DNA of 64,000 nucleotides from Nonomuraea jabiensis (GTDB lineage: Bacteria; Actinomycetota; Actinomycetes; Streptosporangiales; Streptosporangiaceae), in contig NZ_JACHMB010000001.1 of the NCBI RefSeq assembly GCF_014204795.1, positions 12,242,501 through 12,306,500 of the forward strand, read 5' to 3'. The notes under the pieces were generated by a model that worked only from the letters and a program-made list of their open reading frames with translations, had not been told where the DNA came from and did no database searches. Positions 48,070-57,800 of the stretch are shown here, one piece after another. The position numbers and the translations under genes were made by a program. Numbering within the stretch: position 1 is the first letter of the stretch; every line of letters begins with the position of its first letter.

Positions 48070-48635
48070 GACGGCTCCTGTCAGGTACTCCCAGCCAAAA
48101 GGGGCACCGGGTTGCAAACTGCGCGTTGATCGAATTGGTTAATGGTCACACCGCAACTGAGATGACACAACGCGGGCGGCGCCCACGGCACACGCCGGCC
48201 CGGCGCCGGCAGCGGCGTGCGTGGCGGGGAAGCGGGGCTCCGCACCCCGCGACTCGAGGCGCCCACCGCCCGCCGGGCGTCACCGGAGGTGCGGACATGT
48301 ACGGGCGGGACGCGGAAGCCGACCCCAGGACGTCGCGGCGGTCCTGCCGTGGCACGCCCTGCCGGCTGATGCGATTGTTCAAGAAGACGCTCTGCGCTGT
48401 TACGAATGCTGAAATGCCTGGAGGCAGGGCTGGTCACGTGCGGCGTATACCGACACTCACCATCTTTTGGTGCAAAATTGACTAACAGACTGTCAGAAGC
48501 TGACATCTGTGATTACTGTTTCTTGAGAGGCGGTTTGCGAGTGCGCTAGAGTTCCTTGATCGATACTGTAGGTAACGTCGCCGCACGTAAGGTGTCCGGC
48601 ACACCAGATATGACTTGCACAGGGTGGGTAACATA
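48070..48635. promoter_or_regulatory. Gene-free gap with palindromes upstream of the conservon
   Basis: No credible gene lies here; an open frame at 48126-48485 encodes only Arg-rich low-complexity sequence. The AT-rich right part holds TGTCAG-AAG-CTGACA (48491-48505), extended by ACAGA and TCTGT arms to 48485-48510. GGTGT-N5-ACACC lies at 48591-48605. Both are candidate operators for the conservon promoter. Confidence 0.45.
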
Positions 48636-51002
48636 ATGCGCTTCCGCAAGACGGGGCTGCGGACCAAGATCACGGCTCTGCTACTCTCCCTGACGGCCTT
48701 GTGGGTCTTCGCTGCGTGGGTCACCCTCCGTGAGGGAGTCAACCTCCTGTGGGTCTCCCAGCTCGACTCCGCCATCGCGACCCCCAGCGATCCGGTGCTC
48801 CTCGGCCTGCAAAAAGAGCGCCGGCTTTCGGTCGTGAGGCTGAGCGAGAAGACCGCTCAAACCCGCAAAGAGCTCGAAACGCAGCGTAAGCAGAACGACC
48901 GGGTCATCGCCGATTTCCAGGAGTCGGTCAGCGCCGGGCTGGTCAGCTTGGCGTTGGACGATCAGGGCGAGAAGCGGCTGGCCGACCTGCTCAAGCAGCT
49001 CGAATCGGTCAAGGAGATACGCAAGGCCATCGACACGGGCCGGCTCAGCCGCATACAGGTGATGACCGAGTACAACGACGTCATTGACCCCATCGACAGT
49101 CTCTACGGGTCGATGGCGACGCTCGACGACAAGGAAGTCGCCAAGGACGTCCGCACCCTCATCGCTCTGAGCCGCGCCAGAGAGCTCCTCGCCCGGGAGG
49201 ACGCGCTGCTTGCCGGCGCGCTCGCCGAGGGGCGGCTGACCCCCGCCGACCAGGCGCAGTTCAGCCAGGCCGTGGGCGCCTGGCGGATCGTCGCCGGACA
49301 GAACGCGGCCGAACTGCCCGATTCCGAGAAGGCCGCCTACGACAAGCTGATCAAGAGTAGGCAGTTCGTCCAGCTCCAGAACATGGAAACGCAGGTCATG
49401 GAGCATGACCCGGCCGCCCTGAGCCTGCCGTTCACCGGTGACGAGTGGAAGGCGACGACCGACCGCGTCCTGACCGACTTCAACGGCATGGTGCTCAGCG
49501 CGGGCGACCGCATGGTGGACCGGATCGTGCCCGTCGCCGTCAACGTGATCGTCCGGCTGGTCCTGGCCGGTGGTCTCGGGCTCATCGCGGTCATCGCCTC
49601 GATCATCCTGTCCATCACCACGGCCCGCGACCTGCTCTCCCAGCTGCAGAAGCTGCGCGACGCCGCACACGAGCTGTCCGACGACCGGCTGCCCGGCGTC
49701 GTCGAGCGCATCGGCCGCGGCGAGGACGTCGACCTGGCCAAGGAGGTGCCCGCGCTGGACTTCGGCGACGACGAGATCGGCCAGGTGGGCCAGGCGTTCA
49801 ACACCGTGCAGCACACCGCCATCAGCGTCGCCGCCGAGCAGGCCGAGCTGCGCCGCAGCATCCGCGACATCCTGCTGAGCCTGGCCCGCAGGACGCAGGG
49901 CCTGGTCCACCGGCAGCTCACCGTGCTCGACGTCATGGAGCGCCGCGAGACCGACCCCGAGGAGCTGAAGGAGCTCTTCCGGCTCGACCACCTGGCCATC
50001 CGCATGCGCCGCAACGCGGAGAACCTGATCGTCCTGTCCGGCTCGGCCCCCGCCCGTACGTGGCGCCGCTCGGTCCCCATGGTGGACGTCGTGCGCGGCG
50101 CGCTGGCCGAGGTCGAGGACTACACTCGCGTCACGCTCCTGCCCATGGGCGACGTCGTGCTCGTCGGCCGCGCCGTCGGTGACGTCATCCACCTGCTCGC
50201 CGAGCTGATCGAGAACGCCGTGTCGTTCTCGCCCCCTTACACGAACGTGCAGGTCAGCGGCCAGCTCGTGGCCAACGGCTACGTGATCGAGATCGAGGAC
50301 CGGGGCCTGGGCATGAAGCCCGAGGACCTGGAAGCCGCGAACGAGCGCATCGCGGACCCGCCCGAGTTCCGCATCACCGGCACCGCCCGGCTGGGCCTGT
50401 ACGTGGTCAGCCAGCTGGCCAGGCGCCACGACATCCAGGTGGTGCTCAAGGCGTCGCCGTACGGCGGGACGACGGTCGTGGTGCTGCTGCCGCAGGAGCT
50501 CGTACAGCTCGATCCCACGCCCGAGCCGCAGGACGGCGGGCGGCACGAGCGGCTCCCGCGCCGGACGACCGCGGTCGCCGCGGCGGCCACCGGAGCGGCC
50601 ACCGGAGCGGCCACCGTGTCGCGGCAGGCGGCCACCGGGGAGAACGTGCGCACGCTCAAGCCCGCGCGCCCGACCCCGGTCCCGGCGCCGGTCCCCGAGC
50701 CCATCCCCCAGCCTTCCCGCCCGATCACCGCCGTGGAGACACCACCCGAAACGCCGGCCGAACCGGAGCAGAAGCCTGTGACCGAGTTCACGTCGAACGG
50801 GCTGCCCCTGCGGGTGCCCCAAGCCAACCTGGCGCCAGCGCTGCGGGACGACACGCCCACGCAGCCCGACTTCGAGGAGGACGATGACGAGCGCTCGCCG
50901 GAGGAGATCCGCGCGATGATGGGATCTCTGCAGTCAGGCACCCGTCTTGGCCGCACCGAAGCCGCCAGGATGCTGGATGAGCAGTCTGGAGATGAGGCAT
51001 GA
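48636..51002 (+). CDS. cvnA: Conservon sensor kinase-like protein CvnA
   Basis: A 788-residue membrane protein. Helix one is ITALLLSLTALWVFAAWVTL. A long extracytoplasmic nitrate-sensor-like helical domain is followed by helix two, NVIVRLVLAGGLGLIAVIAS, then a HAMP-like region. The GHKL ATPase has LLAELIENAVSFSPP (N-box), EIEDRGLGM and TGTARLGLYVVSQLARRHDI. The acidic/Pro-rich tail ends EQSGDEA. No phospho-acceptor His box is evident, as usual for CvnA. ATG 48636 is chosen over TTG 48615. It starts a four-gene, translationally coupled operon that works like a eukaryotic G-protein switch. Confidence 0.9.
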   Translation: MRFRKTGLRTKITALLLSLTALWVFAAWVTLREGVNLLWVSQLDSAIATPSDPVLLGLQKERRLSVVRLSEKTAQTRKELETQRKQNDRVIADFQESVSAGLVSLALDDQGEKRLADLLKQLESVKEIRKAIDTGRLSRIQVMTEYNDVIDPIDSLYGSMATLDDKEVAKDVRTLIALSRARELLAREDALLAGALAEGRLTPADQAQFSQAVGAWRIVAGQNAAELPDSEKAAYDKLIKSRQFVQLQNMETQVMEHDPAALSLPFTGDEWKATTDRVLTDFNGMVLSAGDRMVDRIVPVAVNVIVRLVLAGGLGLIAVIASIILSITTARDLLSQLQKLRDAAHELSDDRLPGVVERIGRGEDVDLAKEVPALDFGDDEIGQVGQAFNTVQHTAISVAAEQAELRRSIRDILLSLARRTQGLVHRQLTVLDVMERRETDPEELKELFRLDHLAIRMRRNAENLIVLSGSAPARTWRRSVPMVDVVRGALAEVEDYTRVTLLPMGDVVLVGRAVGDVIHLLAELIENAVSFSPPYTNVQVSGQLVANGYVIEIEDRGLGMKPEDLEAANERIADPPEFRITGTARLGLYVVSQLARRHDIQVVLKASPYGGTTVVVLLPQELVQLDPTPEPQDGGRHERLPRRTTAVAAAATGAATGAATVSRQAATGENVRTLKPARPTPVPAPVPEPIPQPSRPITAVETPPETPAEPEQKPVTEFTSNGLPLRVPQANLAPALRDDTPTQPDFEEDDDERSPEEIRAMMGSLQSGTRLGRTEAARMLDEQSGDEA

Positions 51003-51418
51003 CCCCTACCTCCGGCACCGACCTGAACTGGCTGCTCGACGACCTCGTCGGCCGTGTCAAGGAGGTCGAGCACGCCATCGTGCTGTCGTCCGACGGCTTG
51101 CTGATGGCCTCCTCCGCCGCGTTGCAGCGGACCGACGGCGAGCACCTGTCCGCCGTCGCCTCCGGGCTGCAGAGCCTGGCGAAAGGCGTCTCGGACCACA
51201 TTTCCGGCGGCTCCGTGCGGCAGACGGTCGTGGAGTGGAAGAACCAGTTCCTCATCGTGACCACGGCGGGCGAGCGCGCCTGCCTGGCCGTCCTGTGCGC
51301 GCAGAACGCCGACATCGGGCTGGTCGCGTACGAGATGGCGATGATGGTGGCCCGCGTCGGCCAGTACCTCACCTCGGGTGCCCGCAACGCCGAGGCCGTC
51401 GCCAGGAGCGACCGGTGA
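50999..51418 (+). CDS. cvnB: Conservon roadblock/LC7 protein CvnB
   Basis: A 139-residue roadblock/LC7-domain protein: LNWLLDDLVGRVKEVEHAIV, LSSDGLLMASSAALQRTDGE, FLIVTTAGERACLAVLCAQN. Such proteins act as GTPase-activating or scaffold partners of small GTPases (MglB-like). The start overlaps cvnA by ATGA and the end overlaps cvnC by GTGA, fixing stoichiometry. Confidence 0.92.
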   Translation: MTPTSGTDLNWLLDDLVGRVKEVEHAIVLSSDGLLMASSAALQRTDGEHLSAVASGLQSLAKGVSDHISGGSVRQTVVEWKNQFLIVTTAGERACLAVLCAQNADIGLVAYEMAMMVARVGQYLTSGARNAEAVARSDR

Positions 51419-51792
51419 GAGGCGCGGACGAACCTACGGATGAGCACTGGGTGGATCCGGAGATCATCCGGCCTTACGTGGTCACCCGCGGCCGTACGCA
51501 GCCCGTGCACGGCCGGTTCGACCTGATCTCCATGGCCCTTGCGGTGGGTCCGCCGCCGGGCCCCGACGCCGGGCTCGACCCGGAGCACCTGCGCATCATC
51601 CAGCTCTGCCGCGAACCCAAGTCGGTCGCCGAGATCGCGGCATACCTCGACCTGCCGGCCGGCACGATCCGGGTGCTGCTCGGCGACCTGTTCGACCGCG
51701 AACTCGTCTCTGCCCAGGAACCACAATCCGAGGTGGACATGCACGACATGAAGATGTACAGGGCGGTGCTCGATGGTCTTCGCTCGCTCTGA
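51415..51792 (+). CDS. cvnC: Conservon DUF742 protein CvnC
   Basis: A 125-residue DUF742 protein. IIRPYVVTRGRTQPVHGRFD begins the domain and HLRIIQLCREPKSVAEIAAY with LDLPAGTIRVLLGDLFDREL forms a winged-helix-like part. Its exact role is unknown; in conservons it binds the other components. GTG 51415 overlaps the cvnB stop, and its last 20 nt overlap cvnD. Confidence 0.92.
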   Translation: MRGADEPTDEHWVDPEIIRPYVVTRGRTQPVHGRFDLISMALAVGPPPGPDAGLDPEHLRIIQLCREPKSVAEIAAYLDLPAGTIRVLLGDLFDRELVSAQEPQSEVDMHDMKMYRAVLDGLRSL

Positions 51793-52360
51793 GCGTCCGC
51801 GCCTGCCGACGGCGATCAAGATCCTGATCGCGGGCGGCTTCGGCGCGGGCAAGACGACGATGGTGGGCGCTGTCTCCGAGACCCGGCCGCTGCGCACCGA
51901 GGAGGTCCTGACCGACCGCGGGATAGGCGTCGACGACCTCACCTCGGTGGAGGCCAAGCGCACCACCACCGTGGCGATGGACTTCGGCCGGATCACGCTG
52001 GGCAACGACTACGTCCTGTACCTGTTCGGCACGCCTGGCCAGGAGCGTTTCTGGTTCGTGTGGGACGAGCTGGCGGAGGGGTCGCTGGGGGCGGTCATCC
52101 TGGCGGACACGCGGCGCCTGGCCGACTGCTTCCCGTCGGTCGACTACTTCGAGCGGCGCGGGACGCCGTTCGTGGTGGCCGTCAACTGCTTCGAGGGGTC
52201 GCCGACGTTCGAGCTGGACGAGGTACGGCTGGCGCTCCAGCTCAACCCTTCCGTCCCCATCATCATGTGCGACGCCCGCAAGAAGGACTCGAGCCGCGAG
52301 GTCCTGATCGCCCTGGTCAAACACTCGGCCCGGCTCCGCGCCGAGCCGGTCGGCAGCTAG
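51773..52360 (+). CDS. cvnD: Conservon small GTPase CvnD
   Basis: A 195-residue Ras-like GTPase. The P-loop is GGFGAGKTT, switch I Thr lies in VEAKRTTTVAMDFG, and switch II is LFGTPGQERFW. The NKxD guanine-specificity motif is not canonical (VAVNCFEG), as in other CvnD proteins. It is predicted to cycle between GTP and GDP states under CvnA and CvnB control. In Streptomyces, conservons influence antibiotic production and development, and some carry adjacent P450 genes. A strong terminator follows directly. Confidence 0.92.
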   Translation: MVFARSERPRLPTAIKILIAGGFGAGKTTMVGAVSETRPLRTEEVLTDRGIGVDDLTSVEAKRTTTVAMDFGRITLGNDYVLYLFGTPGQERFWFVWDELAEGSLGAVILADTRRLADCFPSVDYFERRGTPFVVAVNCFEGSPTFELDEVRLALQLNPSVPIIMCDARKKDSSREVLIALVKHSARLRAEPVGS

Positions 52361-52361
52361 C

Positions 52362-52402
52362 CCCCGGGGAGGCGCCCGTTCGTCAGGGGCGCCTCCCCGG
52401 GG
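52362..52402. terminator. Bidirectional terminator between cvnD and prolyl iminopeptidase
   Basis: CCCCGGGGAGGCGCCC and GGGCGCCTCCCCGGGG form a perfect 16-bp stem with a 9-nt loop, followed by TTCTT on the plus strand. It serves both convergent genes. Confidence 0.9.
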
Positions 52403-52406
52403 TTCT

Positions 52407-53339
52407 TCAGCGGAATCGGTCCGTCGCGGCGACCACCTCCGCCACCATGTCCTTCCCGCCGTGGCCCTCGCCGCAGACCACGAGTTCGCTGCCGGGCCAG
52501 CTCTTGTGGAGCTCCCATGCGGTCTCCAGGGGCCCGCTCACGTCGAGCCTGCCGTGGATCAGCACTCCCGGGATCCCCTTCAGCAGGTGAGCCTGCTCCA
52601 CCAGGTCGCCCTTCTCCGGCAGGAAGCAGTCGTTGCCCCAGTAGTGGGTCACCAGCCGCGCGAACGTCATCCGGAAGACGGGGTCCTGGAAGCGCGGGTT
52701 CGGCTGGTACTGCGGGTCGAGGCTCACGTGCGTGTCCTCCCAGTCGCACCAGTCGCGGGCGGCCTTCTCGCGCGTGCTCGGGTCGGCCAGGAGCCTGGCG
52801 TAGGCCGCGGCCAGGTTCCCGTCGCGGTCCTGCTCCGGCACTCCGTCGCGGAAGCGCTCCCACTCCTGGGGGAAGACCCGTCCCACGTCCCGGGTGATCC
52901 ATTCGATCTCCTTGCGGCGGCCCGCCGTGACCGCCAGCAGGATCACCTCGCTCACCCGCTCCGGGTGCCGCTGCGCGTAGGCCAGGCTCAGGGTCGAGCC
53001 CCACGACTCCCCGACCACCTGCCACTTCTCGATGCCCAGGTGCGCGCGCAGGAGCTCCATGTCGGCGATGAGGTGCCAGGTGGTGTTGACCGACAGGTCG
53101 GTCTCGGGCAGCCCGGCGTTCGGCGTGCTGCGTCCGCACCCCCGCTGGTGGAACAGGACGATCCGGTACGCCTCGGGGTCGTGGAAGCGCCGCCAGTTCG
53201 CCGAGGGCTCGCCCCCGGGACCGCCGTGCACGATCACCGCCGGCTTGCCCGCCGGGTTGCCGCTCACCTCCCAGTAGACCTGGTTGTGGTCGCCCACGTC
53301 GAGCATGCCCTGGTCGTACGCCTCGATCGGTGAATACAT
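52407..53339 (-). CDS. pip: Prolyl iminopeptidase (alpha/beta hydrolase, S33)
   Basis: A 310-residue peptidase that removes N-terminal proline from peptides. The oxyanion motif is VIVHGGPGGEP, the nucleophile elbow is GESWGSTL, the Asp is in HGRLDVSGP and the His in GEGHGGKD. FHQRGCGRSTPNAG is typical of the family. ATG 53339 (MYSPIEAYDQG) is preferred to an upstream TTG. It is cytosolic and stands alone, facing the conservon; a link to the lanthipeptide peptidase 27 kb away is not suggested. Confidence 0.9.
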   Translation of the reverse strand: MYSPIEAYDQGMLDVGDHNQVYWEVSGNPAGKPAVIVHGGPGGEPSANWRRFHDPEAYRIVLFHQRGCGRSTPNAGLPETDLSVNTTWHLIADMELLRAHLGIEKWQVVGESWGSTLSLAYAQRHPERVSEVILLAVTAGRRKEIEWITRDVGRVFPQEWERFRDGVPEQDRDGNLAAAYARLLADPSTREKAARDWCDWEDTHVSLDPQYQPNPRFQDPVFRMTFARLVTHYWGNDCFLPEKGDLVEQAHLLKGIPGVLIHGRLDVSGPLETAWELHKSWPGSELVVCGEGHGGKDMVAEVVAATDRFR

Positions 53340-53369
53340 AGGCGCCAAGGTAACGCCTGCCGGGCGCCG

Positions 53370-53918
53370 CTACATGCCCTCAGCCGGGACGTAGGTCAGG
53401 TTGAGCACGCCGGTCTCGAACGTCTCCGACCTGACCAGCTTCAGCGCGTGGGTCGGGGTGTCCTCGAACAGTCGCTGTCCACGGCCGACGGCGATCGGGT
53501 GGACGAGCAGGTTGAGCTGGTCGAGCAGCCCCTCGGCCAGCAGCCACCGCACGGTCGTCGCGGAGCCGGACATCTGGATGTCGCCGTCGATCCGCTCCTT
53601 GAGCTCGCGCAGCCTGGCGGCGACGTCGCCGTTGACGACGGTGGTGTTCTCCCAGTCCGCCTTCTCCAGGGTGCTCGACACGACGTACTTGGGAACGGCG
53701 TTGAGGGTCGCGGCGACCTCCTTGTCGCTCTCCGCCGACGTCCAGTACGCGGACCACTCGTCGTACAGCCTGCGGCCCATCAGCATCGCCCCCGCGCTCC
53801 GCATGCCCGCCTCGACGACGGCGCCCATCTCGTCATTCCAGTACGGGAAGTGCCACTGGTCGGGCGACTCGACCACGCCGTCGAGGGAGATGAAGAAGCT
53901 CGAAATGATCTTGGCCAT
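53370..53918 (-). CDS. Dihydrofolate reductase-like (RibD C-terminal) protein
   Basis: A 182-residue protein of the DHFR/RibD-C fold. MAKIISSFFISLDGVVESPD is the N-terminal strand and loop, MLMGRRLYDEW the pyrophosphate-binding part, DIQMSGSATTVRWLLAEGLL the second nucleotide segment and PIAVGRGQRLFED the end. Proteins of this type reduce unknown substrates with NADPH and are not the housekeeping DHFR. ATG 53918 has AAGGAA 8 nt upstream. A longer upstream frame is unlikely to be translated. Confidence 0.87.
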   Translation of the reverse strand: MAKIISSFFISLDGVVESPDQWHFPYWNDEMGAVVEAGMRSAGAMLMGRRLYDEWSAYWTSAESDKEVAATLNAVPKYVVSSTLEKADWENTTVVNGDVAARLRELKERIDGDIQMSGSATTVRWLLAEGLLDQLNLLVHPIAVGRGQRLFEDTPTHALKLVRSETFETGVLNLTYVPAEGM

Positions 53919-54204
53919 GGTTCCGTTCCTTGCATATTTGGAGGAGTTCGCCCTGTTCGGCGCGTGCTCAGAGCATAGGCAGGCGGGAACGCGCACCTCT
54001 TGTACAGAAGCGACACCGCCTCCGCCGGCCCTACTCGGCAGAGTCCAAGGGGCTCGTCCGGGCCGTCAGCACTTCGAGGCGCACCGGTTCGACGAACCGG
54101 CCGGTGGGGTCGGCGGCGAGCAGAGCGTCGGCGATCTCCCGTTCGAAGGCGGGCCGCCGATCACCAAGCAACCGTCGTAGCGGCAGCGACGTCGAATAGC
54201 TGAC

Positions 54205-54400
54205 ACAGGACACGCGAGGCAACGATGCCAGAAGCGCGGCGACAAAGCCTCGGGGAGCGCACCGGCGTCTAAGGCGAAAGCCGTTTGAGAACGGTGATCT
54301 GGTGGCGGAGAGCGAAGATCTCGGCGCTCTCGATCCTTCATCGGCAGCCACCGCAGCGCGGCAAAGGTGGTCGCGACAGTCCGGCAGGGGGCGGCGCGGC
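54205..54400 (-). pseudogene. Remnant of an IS/integrase-type transposase
   Basis: Three minus-strand frames together spell an N-terminal transposase region: TVATTFAALRWLPMKDRE in one, SAEIFALRHQITVLKRL in the next, and PRGFVAALLASLPR in the third. This matches the start of rve-type IS transposases (…ALRLLPMSDRDKDVEILALRHQ…, from memory). At least two frameshifts and loss of the catalytic DDE part make it dead. No inverted repeats could be found. The rest of 53919-54486 shows no gene. Confidence 0.55.
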
Positions 54401-54486
54401 TCGACTGGGGCGTCCGTCGCCGAGGTGAGGACAAATCAAATCGTCCGTTCAGACCGAGCCATCGAACCGCCGCCACGCATCGGCTG

Positions 54487-54732
54487 TCACAACGTACGGC
54501 GTTCTCTGCGATCGCGACCATCACGGATCGCCGCTTCGATCCGAAGGCCAACGCCCGCCAAAACCATGACCAGAAAGACAGCCAGCCACGGGAGCTCCGG
54601 GTTTATGGGGTGCCTGGCGAGTTCTAATATTGCGAGGGCGAAGCCGCCGACAGCAGCAAGCGATCCGATCACCCGTGGCACCACAGCCGAAGAAGCGTCA
54701 GCTCGTTCGGCACCCTTCTTCGTTTCAGCCAT
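54487..54732 (-). CDS. Small two-helix membrane protein
   Basis: An 81-residue protein with a hydrophilic N-terminus (MAETKKGAERADASSA) and two membrane helices (VIGSLAAVGGFALAILELAR and LPWLAVFLVMVLAGVGLRIE). The positively charged end is RDGRDRRERR. The layout is that of a real small membrane protein, but I recognise no family. It lies between an IS remnant and the large LamG gene. Confidence 0.5.
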   Translation of the reverse strand: MAETKKGAERADASSAVVPRVIGSLAAVGGFALAILELARHPINPELPWLAVFLVMVLAGVGLRIEAAIRDGRDRRERRTL

Positions 54733-54841
54733 GCCGACATGGTCTCACGCAGGTAACGGCCTTCCCGTCGCGGCGATACGCTGATATCTGATTGTGATTT
54801 CCATTTCTCGCCGACGCGAGCATGATTGATTTCCATAAAGA

Positions 54842-54868
54842 GGGCGGGGAGCTCGCGCCGCCCCGCCC
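54842..54868 (-). terminator. Terminator of the LamG-protein gene
   Basis: GGGCGGGG and CCCCGCCC form an 8-bp GC stem with an 11-nt loop. Read on the minus strand it is followed by TCTTTAT, 12 nt beyond the gene's TAG. Confidence 0.75.
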
Positions 54869-54879
54869 TTTACGCCGAC

Positions 54880-57800
54880 CTACAGGGTCTGCTCAGGGAA
54901 GCACCATCGACTGGACGTTGCCTCCAAGTCGGTAGCCGTAAGCACTTCAGGGATTATGACGTAGTTGCCGGGAGCGTCGCCGCCGGTGCAGGACAACCCA
55001 CTGCATTTGTCGAACTCTCTCATTATCGTGACGGAGAGCGTTTGCCTGATGGGATGCCAGCTATATGTCTTCGTCTTTGTCTTTCCGCCCGACTTGTATG
55101 TATAGGTGAACTCTATGTCGAGCTCACTCATCAAGGTGTGCCGGTACTCGTCGATGTTGCACTTATCCAGCCAGGCCTCTTTACAGTAGCCCCGCGCGCC
55201 GGTGAACACATCGCGGATGACCCTGTTGTCCACGACCTTCTTAGGGTTGAACTCACCACAGTCCTCGCCGACCTGGGCTGTCAGTTCCCCACTCAGGCCG
55301 CCGACGACCGTTGGACTTCCCCCGCGCGTACCCTCGATTCCGACCGAAGCGCCGACGGTCGCTGATGTGCGCTTCCAAGTGAAGCATGCCTTGCTGGCCG
55401 CAGTCAGCTTCGCGTTCGGCTCGTTGATTCGAGGATTCTCGTCGCTCGGATGCCACCCTGTCAACTGCTTGGCAAACGCAGATTTCCAGGTGACGTTGCC
55501 CTTGCTGTCGTATTTCATACCGTATTTTGGATGCTTCGAAGCAATGCTCACGGTATTAGTGAGATTGCTTATCTTCCAGATCTGATCCTTCTCCAGGCTC
55601 CCCGTGGCTTGACTTTGGGGCCAGACGGAATGAATCGACGACTTGAAGAACCAGCCCTTCGCACCAAGGTTGTCGACGACCGCACACGTGAGGGAGGCAG
55701 GCTCCTTCACGATATAGGGAAACGCAGCGCACACTCGCGAACTCGGTTCGCCGTCTTCGCAGCTCGGGCCGGCTGCCAGGGTCCCGGGCAGCGAACCATC
55801 TATCTCACCGGGACAACCGGGATCAAAATGGTCTGAGCTGTCCTCTTCGGCATCCGGTGGCACCTCGATCCTGGTGACGTTGCCGCAGCGGTCGAAAACC
55901 GTAACAGTGATGGTGTACTCGCTAGGTTCGACCTGTCCGCCGGCAGCGCTGCGTTGCCGGGCCGCCGAAGATGAACCATCTGGGTCGGTGGAGGTCTCCG
56001 TCCATTTCCGCGTCACCATCGCGCTCACCCTGACTGTGCCGTCCGGGCCATCTTGAGGGACGACGTTCTCCAAGATCACCCGAGAGTCCGAACGCACGAT
56101 CTTCTGCGCATCGAGCACTTGCTTCTTGGCGATCAACGTGTCATTCAGCAGGGAAATCTGCGCGGTGATGCTCGATGACGGAGCGACCCCGGGCGCCTCC
56201 CATACATTGGGCGCCCGCCCCTCCAGTACAGCGTCTTGGGCAGCGAACCAATTCTTAACGCGATCTGTGTAATCCTGCACGGTGGAGGCGGCGGCAGCAG
56301 CGGATGCAGGGGGCCGGCCATCGGCATGCGGGTTACATTCCTGATCTTCCGGCGGAGGGGGTGGAGCCGCCTTGGGCGTCACCGTGGCCGATTCCCATTC
56401 GCCGACGCCGATAGCAGTGCGTGCCCGGACCCGGACCGTGTAGGTCTTGCCGTTGGCCAGCCCGCCGACCGCGACAGTCGGATAAACGACCTTGAATTCC
56501 TTGACCGGGGTGCCGTTTTCCAACGCCTGAACGTCATACCCGTCCAGCATGATCAGGCCGCCGTTGCTTTCTGGGACTCCCCAAGAGGCGACAGCGCCGG
56601 AGTCACCCGGAGACACGCTGAGATTGAGTACCTTACCCGGCGGGCCGGCCGGTACATATGTCAGCGCGAGCGAGATCTGCTCGCTAGCCGTAGACCCTCC
56701 GATGGTAGCCACCTCATCCCGATTCGAGGTGACCAGGTACCAGGTGTACTGGCTGCTCGCTATGTCTGCCTGCGGATCGGCGACAGGGAAAGAGAACGAC
56801 AGACTGGCGTCAACGTCTCCCGCCAGATCCGACGCCTTCGTCTCTCCGGTCACTTCGCTCTTCAACGGCATGGCAGTGAAGACGGTGTCAGGTGGGCATG
56901 CTCCTCCTGCGCAGTTGGGAGTTCCCAACTTCAGGAGTGCTTCGGCAAAAGCAGCGCCATCGGGCACTTCGTCAAGCTTGACGCCGACGACGCTCACCGT
57001 CTTGTCCAGCCCCGCACCGCCGACTTGCAAGTGGTCTGTGTCGGTGAGTGCGCAAGGTGAGCCGCCACAGGCGGTGGGCTCGGTTCTGCCGGTTTTGAGG
57101 ACGAAATTGTCCTTACCGAGGGTGAGATGCCTGGTGTCTTCGACCGGCGGCGGAGGAGGGGTGCCAGGGGTTGTGAAGGAAACTGCGGTGGTCTTGGGAG
57201 TGCATACTTCCTCGATACCCGATCCGTCCGATGTAGTGGCGCTGGTTGCCTCTCTCTGCGCGGTAGCCGCGGCTGCCGTTCCACCGATAGGGGTGTTCAT
57301 GTCGGCGGTGATTTGGGCAGTGGTTTGGGCCCGGTTATAGACACGCACTTCGTCGATGGCGCCGTTGAAGTACTCGCCCCATTTGGCGTTGCCGCCAATG
57401 CGGAGCGCGCCACCGTCGTCCACCAGGCTGCCGGTCATAGCTAGTTGTCCGACTTGGGTGCCGTTGACGTACAGCTTGGCTACGCTGCCGTCGTAGGTGA
57501 CGGCGAGGTGGCTCCAAGCGGATGCCTGCAAGGCGGTGGCGCCGTTGACCGTCTGGTGGCCGGTGACATCGGGCTTGAGCAGCCACGCTGATGGCGCTGT
57601 TCCGTTGGAGGCGTACAGGCCGTAGGCGGATCCAGCGGTGTGGCCCTTCATCGCGACGGTCCGCCAACTGGACACGGTGGTGGGGTTGACCCAGGCGGAC
57701 AAGGTCATTCCCGTAGTGAGCCGGAGCACACTGCTGTGGGCGATGGTGACCAGGCTCGTGCTGCCGTTGAAGGACAGTGCCTTACCGTGTTTGCCCGCGA

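Noticed and set aside
48126..48485. 119-residue frame in the gap before the conservon
   Set aside because: Arg-rich low-complexity sequence without a ribosome site or recognisable pattern.
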